Program-made: the position numbers and the translations under genes
NCBI GenBank assembly: GCA_964017195.1
Contig: OZ024894.1
Span: 1,674,501-1,738,500, forward strand
Origin: Siderastrea radians
Lineage: Eukaryota; Cnidaria; Anthozoa; Scleractinia; Rhizangiidae
Length of the DNA stretch: 64,000 bases
Direction: 5' to 3'
The notes under the pieces: model-generated
Told to the model about the DNA's origin: nothing
The model's database searches: none
What the model saw: only the letters and a program-made list of their open reading frames with translations
Shown here: positions 33,314-48,300 of the stretch, piece by piece
How positions within the stretch are numbered: position 1 is the first letter of the stretch
Layout of the letters: the number at the start of each line of letters is the position of its first letter

Positions 33314-36300
33314 TACTTATTTATTTATTTATTTAAATTCTTTTATTATTACATGTATTTTTTATTTATTTATTTTTCCACAAACACAGGTAACACTGTG
33401 GCGTCAAGACTGTGCATCTCTAAATAATCATGCAGACCTTTTTGGAAACTGACACATGTATCTGTTGACATTGAAAGTCACATGAATTTATTAATAAGTG
33501 ACGTGAAATTAATGCAAACTGCTTGACCTTGAGAATATAGCTTGGGAGTCACTAGCAATCGTCGGTTCATGAATCTAACATGTCTGTATGATTTGTATAC
33601 CAGTATCTGAAACGTTAAGAAACAATAAAATAATGAAATTATTTTATTTCTACAAATATGTAAGTGCCCAGTGGAAAAAGGGGGAAAATTACTAAGTGAT
33701 GATTTGAGGTTAAAATCGAAATTGGTGCTATTCAGCTGAACAGTGGCATACAGGCTGTTTTTTATGTAAGGAAAACTGTTGTGCATTTAGTTCTTGACCT
33801 GAGATCTAAAATTCAAAGAATTAGCAGATTACTTTTGCTTAAACAGTTTTTTTTAACTGAACTGGCTCAAGTGAAGCATGAGTGATTTCTTTTGTTCTCC
33901 ACCTGAACTAAAACAAATTAATTCAACCTAGAATCCATGCTCCTGTTGTTTTCTTTTTGTCAGTTTTAAGCGAAAGTAATACGCCATAAATTCTTTGAAT
34001 TGAAGCTCTCAGGTCAAGAAGTATTTGCACAACAATGTTCCTTACACGAAAACCAACCTGTGTGCCAATTTTCAGCTAAATAGCATTCAACCTATAATTG
34101 TCACTTATTCCCTTTTTCCACCGAGCCCTTCAATTGGCCTTCTTGAACATTCGTGAGCAAAAAAAATAATGTAAGGTGTTGAAAGTAATAAAATTGTTAC
34201 ACACCAATGTATCTTAATTTTTATTGAATTATTGAAATTTTTCTTTTACTTCTATAGGAAATTGCAGCCTCTGTGCTTAGCGTGGTTAGTTTTCCTGCCT
34301 TTGCTGTTGAGGACGAGGACCTTGTGACTGATGCCCGGGAGAAGATAATCACCAAACTTCAGGTATTTGTTTACATCAGCAAATAAAATTTACAAGTTTG
34401 TCTCAAATTAAATTTTCTGATGTACATTTTGTATTGATTGCTATCTTTTGTTAATGTAACTTAATTTATGATTTTATAGGTTTTGTGATTTTTGTGTTAA
34501 GCCTTAAGCAAAACAGATTTCAAACTGACAGAAGTTGCTTTTTTTGACTTGTGTTTTTGTTTTCCATCTGGAAGGGTCGATTTGGTCTTGTTCGTTTCCT
34601 CCGAGATGGGTACAAAACTCCTCTTGAGGTGAGTAAAGTGTTTTAAGAACGTATGCATAGCCGTTAAAACAGACATGACTTGGCAGTCCAAAGAAATTTA
34701 TGAAGCAAATGGAACAGCATTAATTTTCCTGTTGACTTTACTCGACAGGAAAACCAACCTGAAAATTTTGGTAAATTCAGAGACACCCAAGCTGCATATA
34801 TGCTGTGGTTTCAATTTTATCCTTGGTTCAATTTTTATTTTCCTTTGTTTTTGTGTATGGTAATGTATGATAATGAGCATAAAACAAAGGAAAGTAAAAA
34901 TTGAACCAAGGATAAAATTGAGCCACGTACAGTTTGCTTTAGTTAGAGTTTTATTGTCCACAAAACTCTTGTAAGACTATGTTGCATTATAGAAAGTGTT
35001 ATAAGGTCTCGTAGACTAAAAGATAAAGATAAGGATAAAGTCGCACTCGGGCCAAGGAGGCCCACATGGCCGGAGCTTATCCCGGTTTCTGTAGCATGAA
35101 GCCATGAAGCAACTGAGAGTATTGCTACTCCCCCCTGGAGATGATGCTAGTAGTCCATCACAGGGTTACCCCCAGCAGTATGTTGCCGGTACCCGTTCAT
35201 ATACCTGGGTGGAGAGAGACAATGTGGGGTAACGTATCTTGTCTAAGGAGACAACACGATGGCAGGGACTGGGCATCTAACCACCGACCTTCAGATCTAA
35301 AGTCCAATGCACTAACCACTACACCACCGCACCGCCACACGGGGGCTCACAGACTTACTGAATAAAAAAATAATACCAAATTCATCCCTGAAAATCAAAT
35401 TTATTGCCGTAATGTTTTATTGTTCCACAGGACCCCTACAGGCTTCACTACGAACCTGCTGAACTAGAAATCTTTGAGAACATTGAGTGTGAGTGGCCGC
35501 TGTTTTTCTGCTATCTTCTGCTGGATGGACTGTTCAATGATGACAAAGAGCAGGTAATAAATAAAAATATTATTGACCTTTTTTGCCATCTTTTTTTGCA
35601 ACCTTGTGTAAAAAAATGTGGCACAGCTATTCATGTATGCGATCACTTAGTGTTTACAAGGACTAACTGTGAAATGCACATAACCATGCTGACCCTCCTT
35701 ATTATTGAAGATTCACATCTGCTATGTAAACTCATATTATGTAAGTTAGATATTCAGCTATTGATGTGGATCTGGTCGCTGCAAGTTGTTGTTGTTGTTG
35801 CTGATACTGTCTGAGCCTGTGCTCTAGGTGTCAGGTTGTATTATCATAAAATAAAAATAATTAGTCAGAGAGCCGGCAGCTGTATTCTGTTGATCTCAGA
35901 TATCCTTTAAAAATGGCTTAAAAATCTCACAGAGACTACTGTTAGAAAGGGCGGTCAAAGTTTTCCTGACTACCGTATTTACTCAAATAAGCACCGTGGC
36001 GCTTATTAAATTTTTCGCACCTCAAATGCGCTTAATCGAGGGTGGTGCTTATTTAAAAATTGGACACTACAAAGAAATCTTTTCTTTTAATTTAACAGTA
36101 CAATGTATATTTTCGATCTGTACAAAACTTTTACAGTAACTAACAGAAGCGTCTTTTGATTGTCACCATTCATCTCTTCTGGTACTTTCACAAAATGTCA
36201 CTAAAATTGTAAGCAAGGAACAAAATGAAGTGCTCGGTCTCCTAGGTTAAAATGCTGTTTAAGCCAAACTAAAAACAGAAGTGTCAGATCTTTCTAGGTT

Positions 36301-39300
36301 ACTTTGGATGGAAAGTTATTATTTTCAAAAAATGTCTCGTTTTCTTTTCTCTAAAAACATATCGTGATATTTTTGCTGGGAAATAACCACCCACGTGCTT
36401 GCCCTCGAATAAGCGCCGCATCGGGACCATGGCGCTTTTAATATTCGGGGGCGGCGCTTGTTAACTTTTTTTGTCCCAAATGCAGCGCTTATTCGAGTTA
36501 ATACGGTACACAATGTTCCAGGGTTGGTAACATTGAATTTGGGATAACTGAACTCAAAGCTGCCTTGCAGTCACCTGTAATGTCCTCAGATTAAATAACT
36601 TTTCCAGAGCTGGTGATTTAACTAGTGCAGAACAAACTTTTTGTTTGTTGGTTTGTTGGTTTTGTTTTGTTTTGTTTTCTGGAAAGGCATTAATTTGTGG
36701 TAACTACAGGTTGAAATTACAATGTAATTTGTGACAAGTTCAGTGTGCCTGATGTTTTGGTCAACAAAATTGTGGTCACATGAAATGGGCAGATTTTCAA
36801 ACCATTTCAAGGGGTATCTGGGATAAATTGGTAGTACTTTTCCTAATATAAAGTTAAGGGAAGAAAATTAGTGACACATAGCATCATAACCAATTACTCA
36901 ATTATGGATTAACCTATAGCCATCCAATCAAAGATAATATCCACAATATTAAATTAATTATTAATAGATTGAAATAATTATAATAATTAATAAAATTGAA
37001 TATTAAATTACTGGTAATAATGTTTATTAAAATCTGTATAATTACAATTAAAAATGTAACTGTTGTTGTTGGTACTCTGATAAGGTATCTTTTGCCAAAG
37101 CAATGGCTGTCTTCAACCCTTGTAACCATTTCTCTCTCCTGGCCTGGAACCAAAGCTGTTGAGGAAAATTTAAAGCAAAATATAAATATTAAGACAACAA
37201 TTGACTAAAGTTCCAGTCTGTATTCTGGTACTCGTGATGTTTTACACAATGTTTATAGTTAGCTAGTTATATTTATTTTGTAAGTAAATGGAATGTATTC
37301 GATGAAATATACACATTGTCTGGAAAAAAAAGAAATCTCAAGCCTTCATGATACCAAAAGTAACACCAGTTGTCACTCAATAAAGATTACATGTACCTTG
37401 TACATATGTGACCAACATTTAATTTTCCTAATATCAATAGTAACACTGCTTAATCAAACATAAAGGTCGTGAGAAGAAAGAAAAATATGATCAAAAGCCA
37501 CCACTTTTTTTGGTGGGGGGGGAGGGGAATGGATAGAACATTTTTATTTTTAAAAATGCTTAATGTAGTATATTAATAATCAATCAATCAAAGTAATCAA
37601 CAAAACAGAAACCAATTATTTAGAACAAAAATGTTAATGAAATAAAGTAGGTATTGTACAGTGAGTACGTCACTTTGTAAATTGTTCGCTCTTAAATGGC
37701 CATTTTGGAGAGGTTATTTGGGCAGTTGGGACACACTTAAGTGGCTGTTGCCGTTATGGGGAGGTGGCCGTTGTAGAGAGGTCAAAACAAGAATGAATGT
37801 ATGGATTGTTATCCGTGACACAAAAAAGTGATGGTTGTGGAGAGTTGGCCATCGTGGAGAGGTGGCTATTTAAGTGGAGGTTCCACTGGATTTTCTGAAA
37901 ATGCACATTTCATACTTTCGGCTGCTGTGATTCTTTGTAACTATCAACCACAAGTAACTTTTAATTAATAATGTCAGAAGAAATTAATAAAGCAAAATGC
38001 ATGTAAAGTTAAGATTCCATTTTTGTCGAAAATATATTCCTATTAGTAATATTGATACCATAAAATAGGAAAAGGAAGCAATGATTATTATATTGGACAC
38101 TTTGTCAAACTGATGAACATTCTTAACAGTTTAAGATATTGGTTCGGAGCAAAGCAGCTTTTACAATTACATGTGTATGAACATGTTCCAAACATTTATT
38201 GAATTCAGTGTAGTTATTTGTGAAATCGTTTCAGACCACAAGTCAAACTTAATAAAAGTAATTTGAAATTTAATTCTTGCTTTGTGGTGACCATTATTAT
38301 GAAGCTTTTCTGTGATACTGTTTATTTTGCTCCACACTTGGAGTGGTTGTGTCTTTTGGTTCTCGATCTGGACTTAAAATGTGACCATTCAAATAAAAGC
38401 CATTCTTGATCAGCTGTAGCTTCCAGTAGCATTTTGCATTTTTCAGTTGTCCCCAGGTGAAAATGTTAGACAGTATTTGTCACGTTTATGCTCTGGTAGT
38501 CTTAAGAGGTTTACAAATTAGGTTTAAAGGCTAGTGTAAAGCTCTGGAAAAGTCTCACCTCCACATCTTCAATGAGCAGGTTACACTCCATAGCGATAAT
38601 AATAATTCCTGTCTTATCTGGCCACTTTTGATGTGAAAATCTGCTCTCCAGTTTATTTATTTGCTCCATAGAAAAGTGTTCTGGTGCTGTTGAACTCACA
38701 GGAATACTTCTGGATACTCGAATATCATTGTTCCATGGCAAATTTGTCTGTATCATTTTGTCCTCTTTAGCTTTCATGTCATTTTCTCGTGGATCAAATC
38801 GGCCTGATCCTTCTTGGTAATGTCCTTAGCTGCGATGTTATGCAAAAATGTTCCGTCACGTCAGAAAACTCGTTTAGTTTCGGTGCTCTTTGTGGTGAAA
38901 TTGTGACAGTAAAATGAGTGGTCTAGATATTCAAAGACTTCAAAAAGGGAAATCTTGAAATGCTTGTGGCATTTTACATGCTACATGTAAACTGGGATTA
39001 CTAAGAATGTAGAATGCTTTGTAGAGTGTGGGTTAAGTAAACATCAATAATGTAAAAGTTGTAAGTCAATTCCTTTGTCTCCTGCATTCATTTATCGTCA
39101 TCCAATTAAACATTTATTTAATTGGCATTAAGTTCACCACACTGATATTGCTTTCCTGTTGTCCAAATAAATGTGCTTTGAGGTTTTGCTGTCTCAGTAA
39201 ACAGTAGGGTCTTGGAAAAAAATAATTAATTAAATTGAATAACTTACAAACAGTCATTTTTCAAATTCTATACTAAAACTGAAAGTGACAATTGGTAAAG

Positions 39301-42300
39301 GTTCATTATTCATTGGATGCAGTTCTGCAGACTTCAGTATAATAATTATTATGGTTTTTATCCTCATATAGTTATGATATTATATGCAAAAATTGTTCCT
39401 TTTCATCCTTAATAAATGCAGGCTTTAATCCCCCTTTGTCAGTTTAATTATGTAGCTCTTTATTTAAAATTGTGTGCTTGTTGTTTACAGAGATAACTTG
39501 TTTTATATTGTACAATGCACACATATTTTGACAGTGTTAAAATGGCTGTGACTTTTAATCGCACACGTACACATTTCTCAAGACGCTATACATAAATGCA
39601 TGCACAATTAACTGTCTAGGTGGTGGAAGTGGTGAATATTTCCTTTTTATACTGGAATCAGTTCTGGTGGAACTTGTTTCACCAAATCTCATAAATGAAA
39701 ATTAGTGTCTATATTAGGGCTTGTGGTGGTGTTGATGTATAAAAGTAAAAATAAAACTTTTGGATTTAAAGATTTTAACTCAATCACATAGACTCCTGAT
39801 CTATATTCAAATTTCAATGGAGTAATTAGTCTTCTATTCTGTTTTTGTGTTTAGGTAAAGAGTGTTAATTGCAGCAGGGATTAGAGAATCCATTATGATA
39901 TTACTTTCTGCATTTCCACGTGATGTCACTTCCTTCCTTTTATTTTTGACAAGGTCATTTGAATTCCACTTGTAATGAAAGTGTTAAAAAGCCTTTAAAC
40001 CCTAATTTCAGATTAAAAAGAAATCACGTTTTTTGATAGTTTTGGGTAGTTAAAAAGTGTAATTAACTATGGTAAAAAAAAATGGTATGCAAGGTATTCT
40101 TGATGTCTTCAAATTTTCAACTGATGTTATTACAGTGTGCCCTAAAAGAATATTTATTGATGATAAAATAATATGGTCAGACCTAAATCCTTCTGGTCAC
40201 CTCCATAACACAGACATGTATGCCATTTTTTGTTATTGATATTTTAAAATGTTATGCAAACCAGTTAAGAGGCTTAAGAGTTTGGGATAACTATATGATA
40301 CTTTGTATTAGAAGGAACTTGGTCACAGGGGCCTTGCTGGTATTTTGCCAAAGCTATGCTAAGATTATGATTAGGTACCTCGTACAAAATGTTCCAGAAC
40401 ACCATGAAGAAGTGAATTTGCAAAACAAGGGCAAACCAGTAAGTTACAAGACACTTGTAACCACAGAACTTGAAAACATTGGCCCAACGTTTTCAAGTAC
40501 CTTGTAGCCCATGTCCAACTTGCTGGCCATCCATGACCAAAGGCACTCATTAATAGTTTTACTGCTCTAGTATTATTAATATTGTCTAAATTGATCAAAA
40601 CCGGACCATTATTAGGTTTTCTTTAATGTGTGGTTCATCCCCCACCACGTCGTATGTTTTTTCGGTTTGCAAACCCACCCCTTAGGAAATTCTGGTTTAG
40701 CTTTGTACTTTCCTTTGAAAAAATTGGCTTCTGAGACCCCCCCTCCTCCTCGGAATTTTCAACGAACATCCATGGGTTGGGTATGGATATTTTCTGGAAC
40801 CACTCAATGAAAATGTGACTTTTGTTGTTTCAAAGTGTTATTAAAGATACATGGCATAGCCCCACTGAACACCTCCCTAGGACCCTGGATTGAGGATCCC
40901 TGGGGCAAGTTTCCTGGACTCAGGATCCCTGGGACAAGTTTCCTGGGTTCAGGATCCTTGGGGCAAGTTTGCTGGATTCAGGATCCCTGGGGCAAGTTTC
41001 ATGAATGGTTGCAGGATCCCTGGAGCAAGTTTCCCGGATTCAGGATCCCTGGGGCAAGTTTCATGGTTGCAGGATCCCTGGGGCAAGTTTCCTGGATTCA
41101 GGATCCCTGGAGCAAGTTTCCTGGATTCAGGATCCCTGGGGCAAGTTTTCTGGATAATTTCAGGAACTCTGGGACAAATTTAAATTTTGGCTCTCCACCC
41201 TCCTTTGGTCAGTTTGGTTTCCCACAAACTCCAGATAGTTTTCCCTTATAGCTTCTCTGATTCTTTTTTTTTTTTCTCATCTTTGACAGGTAAAGACCTA
41301 CACTGCGTTGCTGGAACCGCTGTTGGTGCGTGATGATGCCGGCCTCCCTTTAGTCCCAGAATTCTTTTATGTGCCCAGGAACAAGGTTAGTTGTGGAGGG
41401 CTGTCATGGGTTTTGGAAGAAACCTCTGCTCAGGTTTCTTGGTTACCTTGTGTGCCAGTGGGCACACAGGGTTTTTTGACATTTTTTGGGCAACTTTTTG
41501 ATGGTCTCAATTTCAAATGACCAGTCAAGTTCAAAAAGTATGAAAAAGTACAAATGAAGGAGTTGTGAGCATGAACATCAAACTTGACAACTCACCTTTC
41601 TCAGTTCTTTCAAAAACTTCATGCAAGTAGCAATGGAAGGGGCATGTAGCATTGACTATGTAGCCTCCAAGCATCACTTGGTACCCTATATTTCATTTTT
41701 GACAGGTTGATATTGAGAAAGCCAATCCCCACAGTGTGGAGAGAGAATGTGGTGAAAACATACTGCACTTATGGTCTCACTCACTCTATGTTCTGGCTTG
41801 TTTGCTAAATGAGGTATGAATTTTTATCGCCTTCTTTCCTTTTGACTGGTTGCAAGATGACACCTTTTAATCATAAATTTTCCTCAATATAAATCAGTCA
41901 GTCTATATTTCATTTCAGTGAAGCTTCCAGCGTGCTACAATGTAGTTATTTTTATTAAACAGAACTTCATTGCTGTTGGAGAAATTGATCCACTGAATCG
42001 AAGACATTCCACTGACAAAAGACCAGATGTGGTGGTGCAAGGTATAATACATTTTGTTCCTCTGTTTTGTTTTGTATAACTTTAGTTAGCATTTTGAATT
42101 GTTATTGTACTTTTTATTACAGTTGAACTCCACTTTACAGACACTTGCTTAACGTGGGTCACATGGTTATTATCATCAGTTTTCTTTGTCCTCAAATTAA
42201 CCTGCTTGATTTACCCCTTAGGCCCCAATAAAATTTCCCCTTTTCAAATCAGAGCATTATACCACATATACAGGTCATGAGAACTAACAAAGTGACTACT

Positions 42301-45300
42301 ATGAAGGTTGATTAGACTTGATGTCTAAAGCATTCTCCGAAGTAAAATGTAACTAAATGTATGGAAACCAGTAAGAAGAATTTGTATAATAATGGTGAGG
42401 CTTAAAGAGTTACATGTAATATTGACACGGTACTGAACCACCTTTTCTGGTCCCAGCAGTGTCCCTAACAACAGGATTTGCCAGTAGGCATTTTTTTTTC
42501 GGGGGAAACATGTATAGATACAATGTAACTGCCTTGTACATAATGACTTCATCAGTTATTTAGTGTTGTATAGTAATTAATTTTTGTTTTCAAAATCGTT
42601 CTAGTGTCGCTTCTTGCTGAAGATGAGATGGTGAGAACTCAGCTTCAGAAGCTTGATGTTCCTGTTCAGGTCACACAACATGTTAATCCCATCCAAGTCC
42701 TTCCAGCTCGCACACTCAGCTCCATGTACCAGCAACTTGGTAAGAAAAAAAGAAGAGAAACTAATTTTTGTTTTCCCCTTTCTACGCCTAATTGATGCAC
42801 AGCAGGGTTTTTATTTGAGGCCAGATGCTGGACTTAAAGTCCACAGGCACTTGTCGGACTTAGCAAGATCCAGTAGTTTCGCTTTGAAAAATTAAAATTG
42901 TTAGTTGGCATATAAAAATAAATACATTAGCCAATATTCGAATGAGAGGTAAAAGATTGGATATCACAAAGTCGAACTTAGGAAGAACTTTCTGGTCTGA
43001 GAAACACAGGAAACGTAATTCAGAGAGTCAAATTCAAAAACTTAAGGTTTCTGGAGTATATGACCCATCCTTCCCTCCCTTCCTCTTGGATCCCCCCCCC
43101 GACAAACTTGCACCTGATCCGATGCTTGTTGCAGTTTTTGGCATGGATAGAGCAGTTTTGGTATTATTATGGTCCTCCGTGAAAATAATTAATGTACAGT
43201 ACCGCTCGAAAGTATTGGTGCATTTTCCGCAATACTGCCGCGGTGGAATTGCAGTTTGTATCTCCGGTTTGACCTCGGGAAAACCTCGTCTAACTTCTTT
43301 GAAAACTCCGGTTTTACCTCGGTTTTTTGCGGTCAGAAATACCGCGGTAAAGAATAGGACGCGGTGGTGTTTGAATAGCCTTTTGTTTCCTTTGTTTCAA
43401 AGATTAATTAACTTCAATAAGCGAGACGTCGCGCGCCGATGATTTTATGATGTGATAGATTTCACATGATTATTGCTTTTACCGTGATTCACAAACCGTG
43501 ACTTCTGAGCACTTTTGCTGAACGCTAACGTTAGTCGAAGAAAGAAATGGAAACTCGTGCCATTTGCAACAGGTAGAAGAAATAAAACGGACATCATAGA
43601 GATAGAATTGTTGCGTTACATACCATCTGACTTTCATTGAAAAGGTCAGATTTCAATATTATGCAAATTTGATGCGCTTTTGAACTGAAACTAACTCCGC
43701 GCTATATATCGCTATTTCTTACAAATTCTTTTACACTTGGCATTGTCTTTGAGCTTCAACATGAGTTTCATTTACTATTTCAATTATCATCGAAGGATTA
43801 AGTGCGCAAAAGATCTAGAAAGGTTCGATTTGTTCCCACTGGTGACATCCTACCCCTCCTTCCCCTTTTGTGATTGTACTGTAATAATTATTGTCGTTTG
43901 TTAGTCTTACACTTGTGCATCTTCACTCAGCCAACTTTTTATGATTGTGACAATCTTACAGCACGTTCAAATGATTTTTTCATTGCAGGAACGAATGCCA
44001 AGCTCAAACTTACTGGCAGGTAATGTTTGCAGCAAACCTAGGTTGGTGTAGTGTTCCATGTACATACATGTATTAACAAGTTGTGACAAGTTTTGTATTT
44101 GGGTTTAAAGTTACCTTCAAATTCCGACTATAAGCACCTCCAAAAATAACCCCTTCCCCCCCCCCAAAAAAAAGGAAAATAAACCCTTAAAATCTCAGAC
44201 GTCAACGTGAATGTTTTCCCATGACTGTCAACTTATAGGAGTTTAATTTGCTGTAATAAAAGTCATTGAAAGTCCTGTACTTGACATTGCTTTTAAACGT
44301 AAAATTTATTATAGATCGTCATTCCCACAACAGTCTTCAAAAGGCTGCAAAAAGCTGGTTCTACTGTCTTCAGATTTGCTTCTTTAAAATCAATCACATT
44401 TAACTTCACATTGAAACGCATTCTCTTCTCAGGCCTAACTATAACATAGGAGTCCTAGGTACAAGTATGTTGTACAATGTAGGAAACTCCATTCTGGCAT
44501 TCACCCCTCAGGTTAGTTCAATTAACAGAATCTGTTTTCACAAGTTTGGTTTCTTTTGGTTCTTTTAGGGTCTATTTTTGGCCTCATAGTTATTCTATTA
44601 GAATACTTGACATTTAAACGTTCTTCATCACCGAGATACTGTAGATTATGCTGTTTTGGAGATGTGTTTACCCTATAGTGCGAAGAATAAATAACAAAGA
44701 GCAATCATGAGACTCGGGGGTTGGAAGAACTTGGAAGTCGATACATGCTGTTCTCTGAAACTGGCTTCTCGTGCATCAGGCTCCGTGCAGACAAAACAGA
44801 CAAAACAGCAGTTTTGCAAGATTCTGAAAAAGTTGTGCGTGATACAAATACAAATACAATACAGTACAATACAATACAGTGCAGTGCAGTGTAGTGCAAT
44901 GCAGTGCAATGCAGTGCAGTGCAGTGCAGTGGAGTGTAGTGCAGTGCAGTGTAGTGCAGTGCAGTGCAGTGCAGTGCAGTGCAGTGCAGTGCAGTACAGT
45001 GCAGTGCAGTGTAGTGCAGTGTAGTGCAGTGCAGTGCAGTGTAGTGCAGTGCAGTGCAGTGCAGTGCAGTGTAGTGCAGTGCAATACAGCACAGTACAAT
45101 ACAATACAGTACTGGTTTATTGTGAAAATACACTAAGCTATGTAATGGTGCGTTAGCTCAGACGTAGCTGAAGACGCAGTTTGTGATAACACCTGTGATA
45201 TGATAAACTTAAATAATCTATGGTATCATTGTTGTAGATTCTGGATTATCATCAGTTTTACCTGGCACTTGATAACGAGTTTCTTGCTGACCGGATCAAG

Positions 45301-48300
45301 TCCCTTGTAGGCTTCCTTGGAGCTAACTGGAGAATTCTAGGAAGGCCGATTCTTACAATGATAATCACACACCACATGCTTGGTAGGTCTAAAGCATATT
45401 ATAATTCTACCTACCCCTCCCCTAACCCAACAATTTTTTTTTTACTTATTATCAATTAGAGCAAAATGTGGGGTTAGGGGAGGGGTAGGTTGGGGTTCCC
45501 CAGAAACGTGGACTAGTTTCACTGTTTTTCACAGCCTTGAAATTTTAGCCAGTTCAAACATTTATGTGGGTGAGGTTCGTATGAAAAAAAATGTAAAAAG
45601 TATGTTGACAAATCGAATTTCACCCCAACAGTTACTTCGTTTAGAACACAATTTAAAAAGCTTAAATTTTCTGAAACGACATTATGTTTTGCAGTTGAAC
45701 GTTTTCACATTTGTCTTCTTTTGATCTTTGCAAAAATTATGGTGGGAGCTGCGTATGCGTCGTACGTGTGACCGCTGTGCAAGTACTGTTCTGTTTTTGT
45801 ATTTTGGCGTGAAAGCATCTTTAGAAACACCGTTCAACATAACTGAACGTGCTATTTGTGTCAAACAAAGGAAATATTTGTCAACGTTCAACGTTGTGAG
45901 ATGGTCAGAGGTAATACATGCTCTCCATATAACTAAATATCAAAAGGTAAGGGTAGGTAGGTTTCCTATCACTGGAAATATCGATAATTTATTTTGACCG
46001 CAAACTCAAGCAACACAGCAAGCAAGTCAAGTCTCTCTGTCATTCCAGTCTGTTAAAAATCAAGGTACATTTTGAGAGATTAGTTCTTAGGGGGTGAACC
46101 CTTTCACGGGAACATTGATATTGCAACTTAACGGTTAGTGGTAGATTTGTTATTTTTCTTACTTAAATCATATCATTAATTATTATTAATTAATTTTAAT
46201 TATAATTAATTATTTTATTTTAACAGAGGACTCGTTGTCTTCATCAATTGCCAAGATGATTCAAATGTTAAGAAGTGGTTACATATCGGGAGTAAGGTGA
46301 GAGATTGGCAGGAGCTGATTATATTTTTGAGGTGGAATATTTACAAGCAGAAAGCATAAAAGGTTAAGTATCTTGCCACACCCAAACCCTCTGTCCTCAC
46401 ACCCTTACCCCTCGCATCCCATTTCAAAACTTCCATATCCCTGATTGAATAATTTTCAGCGTATTTCTACATGAATAAGTTTGCACTTTGAAATCTGTAA
46501 CCTGATGCAAAGGATAAGAGCGTGTTTTATGGATCTTAGACGTTTGTAAATCCAAGCTACCGTCAAAGGTTTTCCACAAATACTTGAAATCGTTCCTCGT
46601 AAACTCTCCTGAAACCGCAGTTTTCTGGCTCCTTTAAATTGAACAAGGAAAGATATTATTTCTCCGAAGTGCTTGTTACATAACTTCAATACAAGACAGA
46701 AGCACTTGCCTTGTATTGTTCTTTGTGTGTTTTCAGGGTTCGGCTTGGTTACCTTTCTGACTTCTTAAGCACGTCTTGTATCACCAGTCTGCATTTTATT
46801 CCAGACAGCGATAAAGGTGAGAATGCTTGATTTTACAAAACCCCTCCTAAGTGATCTATGAACATGTCCTTCAATTCTTTTGCTCAAATTAATTAGCTAA
46901 GTTCATTCTAAAATTATACTTGGTCGTAGTCAAAGAGGACATGTCAGGAAAAATCCTGAAATCTTACACGAAATGTGGTCATCCATCATTCTGCTTGCAC
47001 AAATTCAAATTATAGTCTGTTATTACTGAAGTACATGCGAGGGTTAATTTAACAAAGAACGTTAGTAAGCGAAAGAGGTATTTTAATGCAACGTGTCAGA
47101 ACATAAAAACGGAACTCGAATAACAAATCTTACTTCTACCACCACGTTCTAGTGACATAATAATAATAATAAAAACTTTATTTAATGAGGGTAGCACGAA
47201 ATAGTGCGAAGCACTAATAAACTTGTGGCCCTCCTAACTTTCTAAGATATTTACAATGAATTATCTAAAAAATAATTACAATGAGTTGTATAAAAATCTA
47301 AAACCTACTATATAAATATAAATATATACATGTAATGAAAAACAAAAGAAAGAAAGAAATTAATTGATAAAAACTAATACAAAAATTAAAATGAAATAAT
47401 ATAGAAAAATTAAAAATGAGGTAAAAATTGCTGATTTTTCAAAAATTTCTGGTGCAAAGCACGCCTGAACGATTTAACGGTGATTTCCTTATGAAATTTT
47501 AAAAGGTAAATTTTTCTCAAGAGTTATATATACGCTTCCGTTCAATTGTTTCGTAAACAATGGAATTGAATCGGCCAACATCATAGTTGCACATGCGCAG
47601 AACCGTGAAACGATCGCTTTATCATACATTCACCATTGTAATCCTTTATTTGAGTGGTCACAGAGTGCAGTCTCAAAGGTTAGAACCACCTTGAACAGCA
47701 TAATAAACAGCACCACAGGAAAGTAAAGCTCAGTAGCTTTCATTTGAATGGTCACACTTAAGGATTTCATCCACACACTCAAAAGTTACAACCACCTTGC
47801 GCAGCATAGTAAACAGCACCACAAGAAAGTACTGCTCAGTAGCTTTCATTTGAATGGTCACACTTCAGGATTTCATCCACAGACTCAAAAGTTAGAATTA
47901 TCTTTTACAGCACAATAAACAGCACCACAGGAAAGTACTGCTCGGTGGCTTTCATCTGAATGGTCACACTTTAGGATTTCATCCACAGATTCAAAGGTTA
48001 CAACCAGCTTGCGCAGTATAATAAACAGTAGAACAGGAATGTACTTCTTGATAGTTATCATTTGTAAAATACAGCTTTGTTGGTACTTCTGGGTTTGTTA
48101 CTAACTTATTGTCCTCATCCATGTAGAGCTCAGAAGGCACAAAGGTTGGCAAGAATCACTTGACATTCTAAAGCGAACGGATTCATTTTCAGCTGGCAAA
48201 GTACGTGTTTAGATGTTCTAGGAAATTTCGAGAAAATGTTCTTATCACACCTTTTTAAATCCATTATTCGTGGCAGCAAACTGAAAAAGCAAAAAAAAAA

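Larger units (their letters stand above)
35554..41289. other. PHKA intron 12 (5.7 kb)
   Basis: No coding feature recognised. Holds a TIR-flanked transposon (35972-36509) and a 29-bp tandem array (40893-41160). The rest is AT-rich sequence. Confidence 0.7.

Noticed and set aside
40835..41251. 138-codon repetitive ORF
   Set aside because: Generated by the 29-bp tandem repeat inside PHKA intron 12.
42942..43442. 166-codon intronic ORF
   Set aside because: No family pattern and repeat-like composition; not conserved in position with PHKA exons.
44673..45136. Several long repetitive ORFs on both strands
   Set aside because: Pentanucleotide repeat with no stop codon in any frame.
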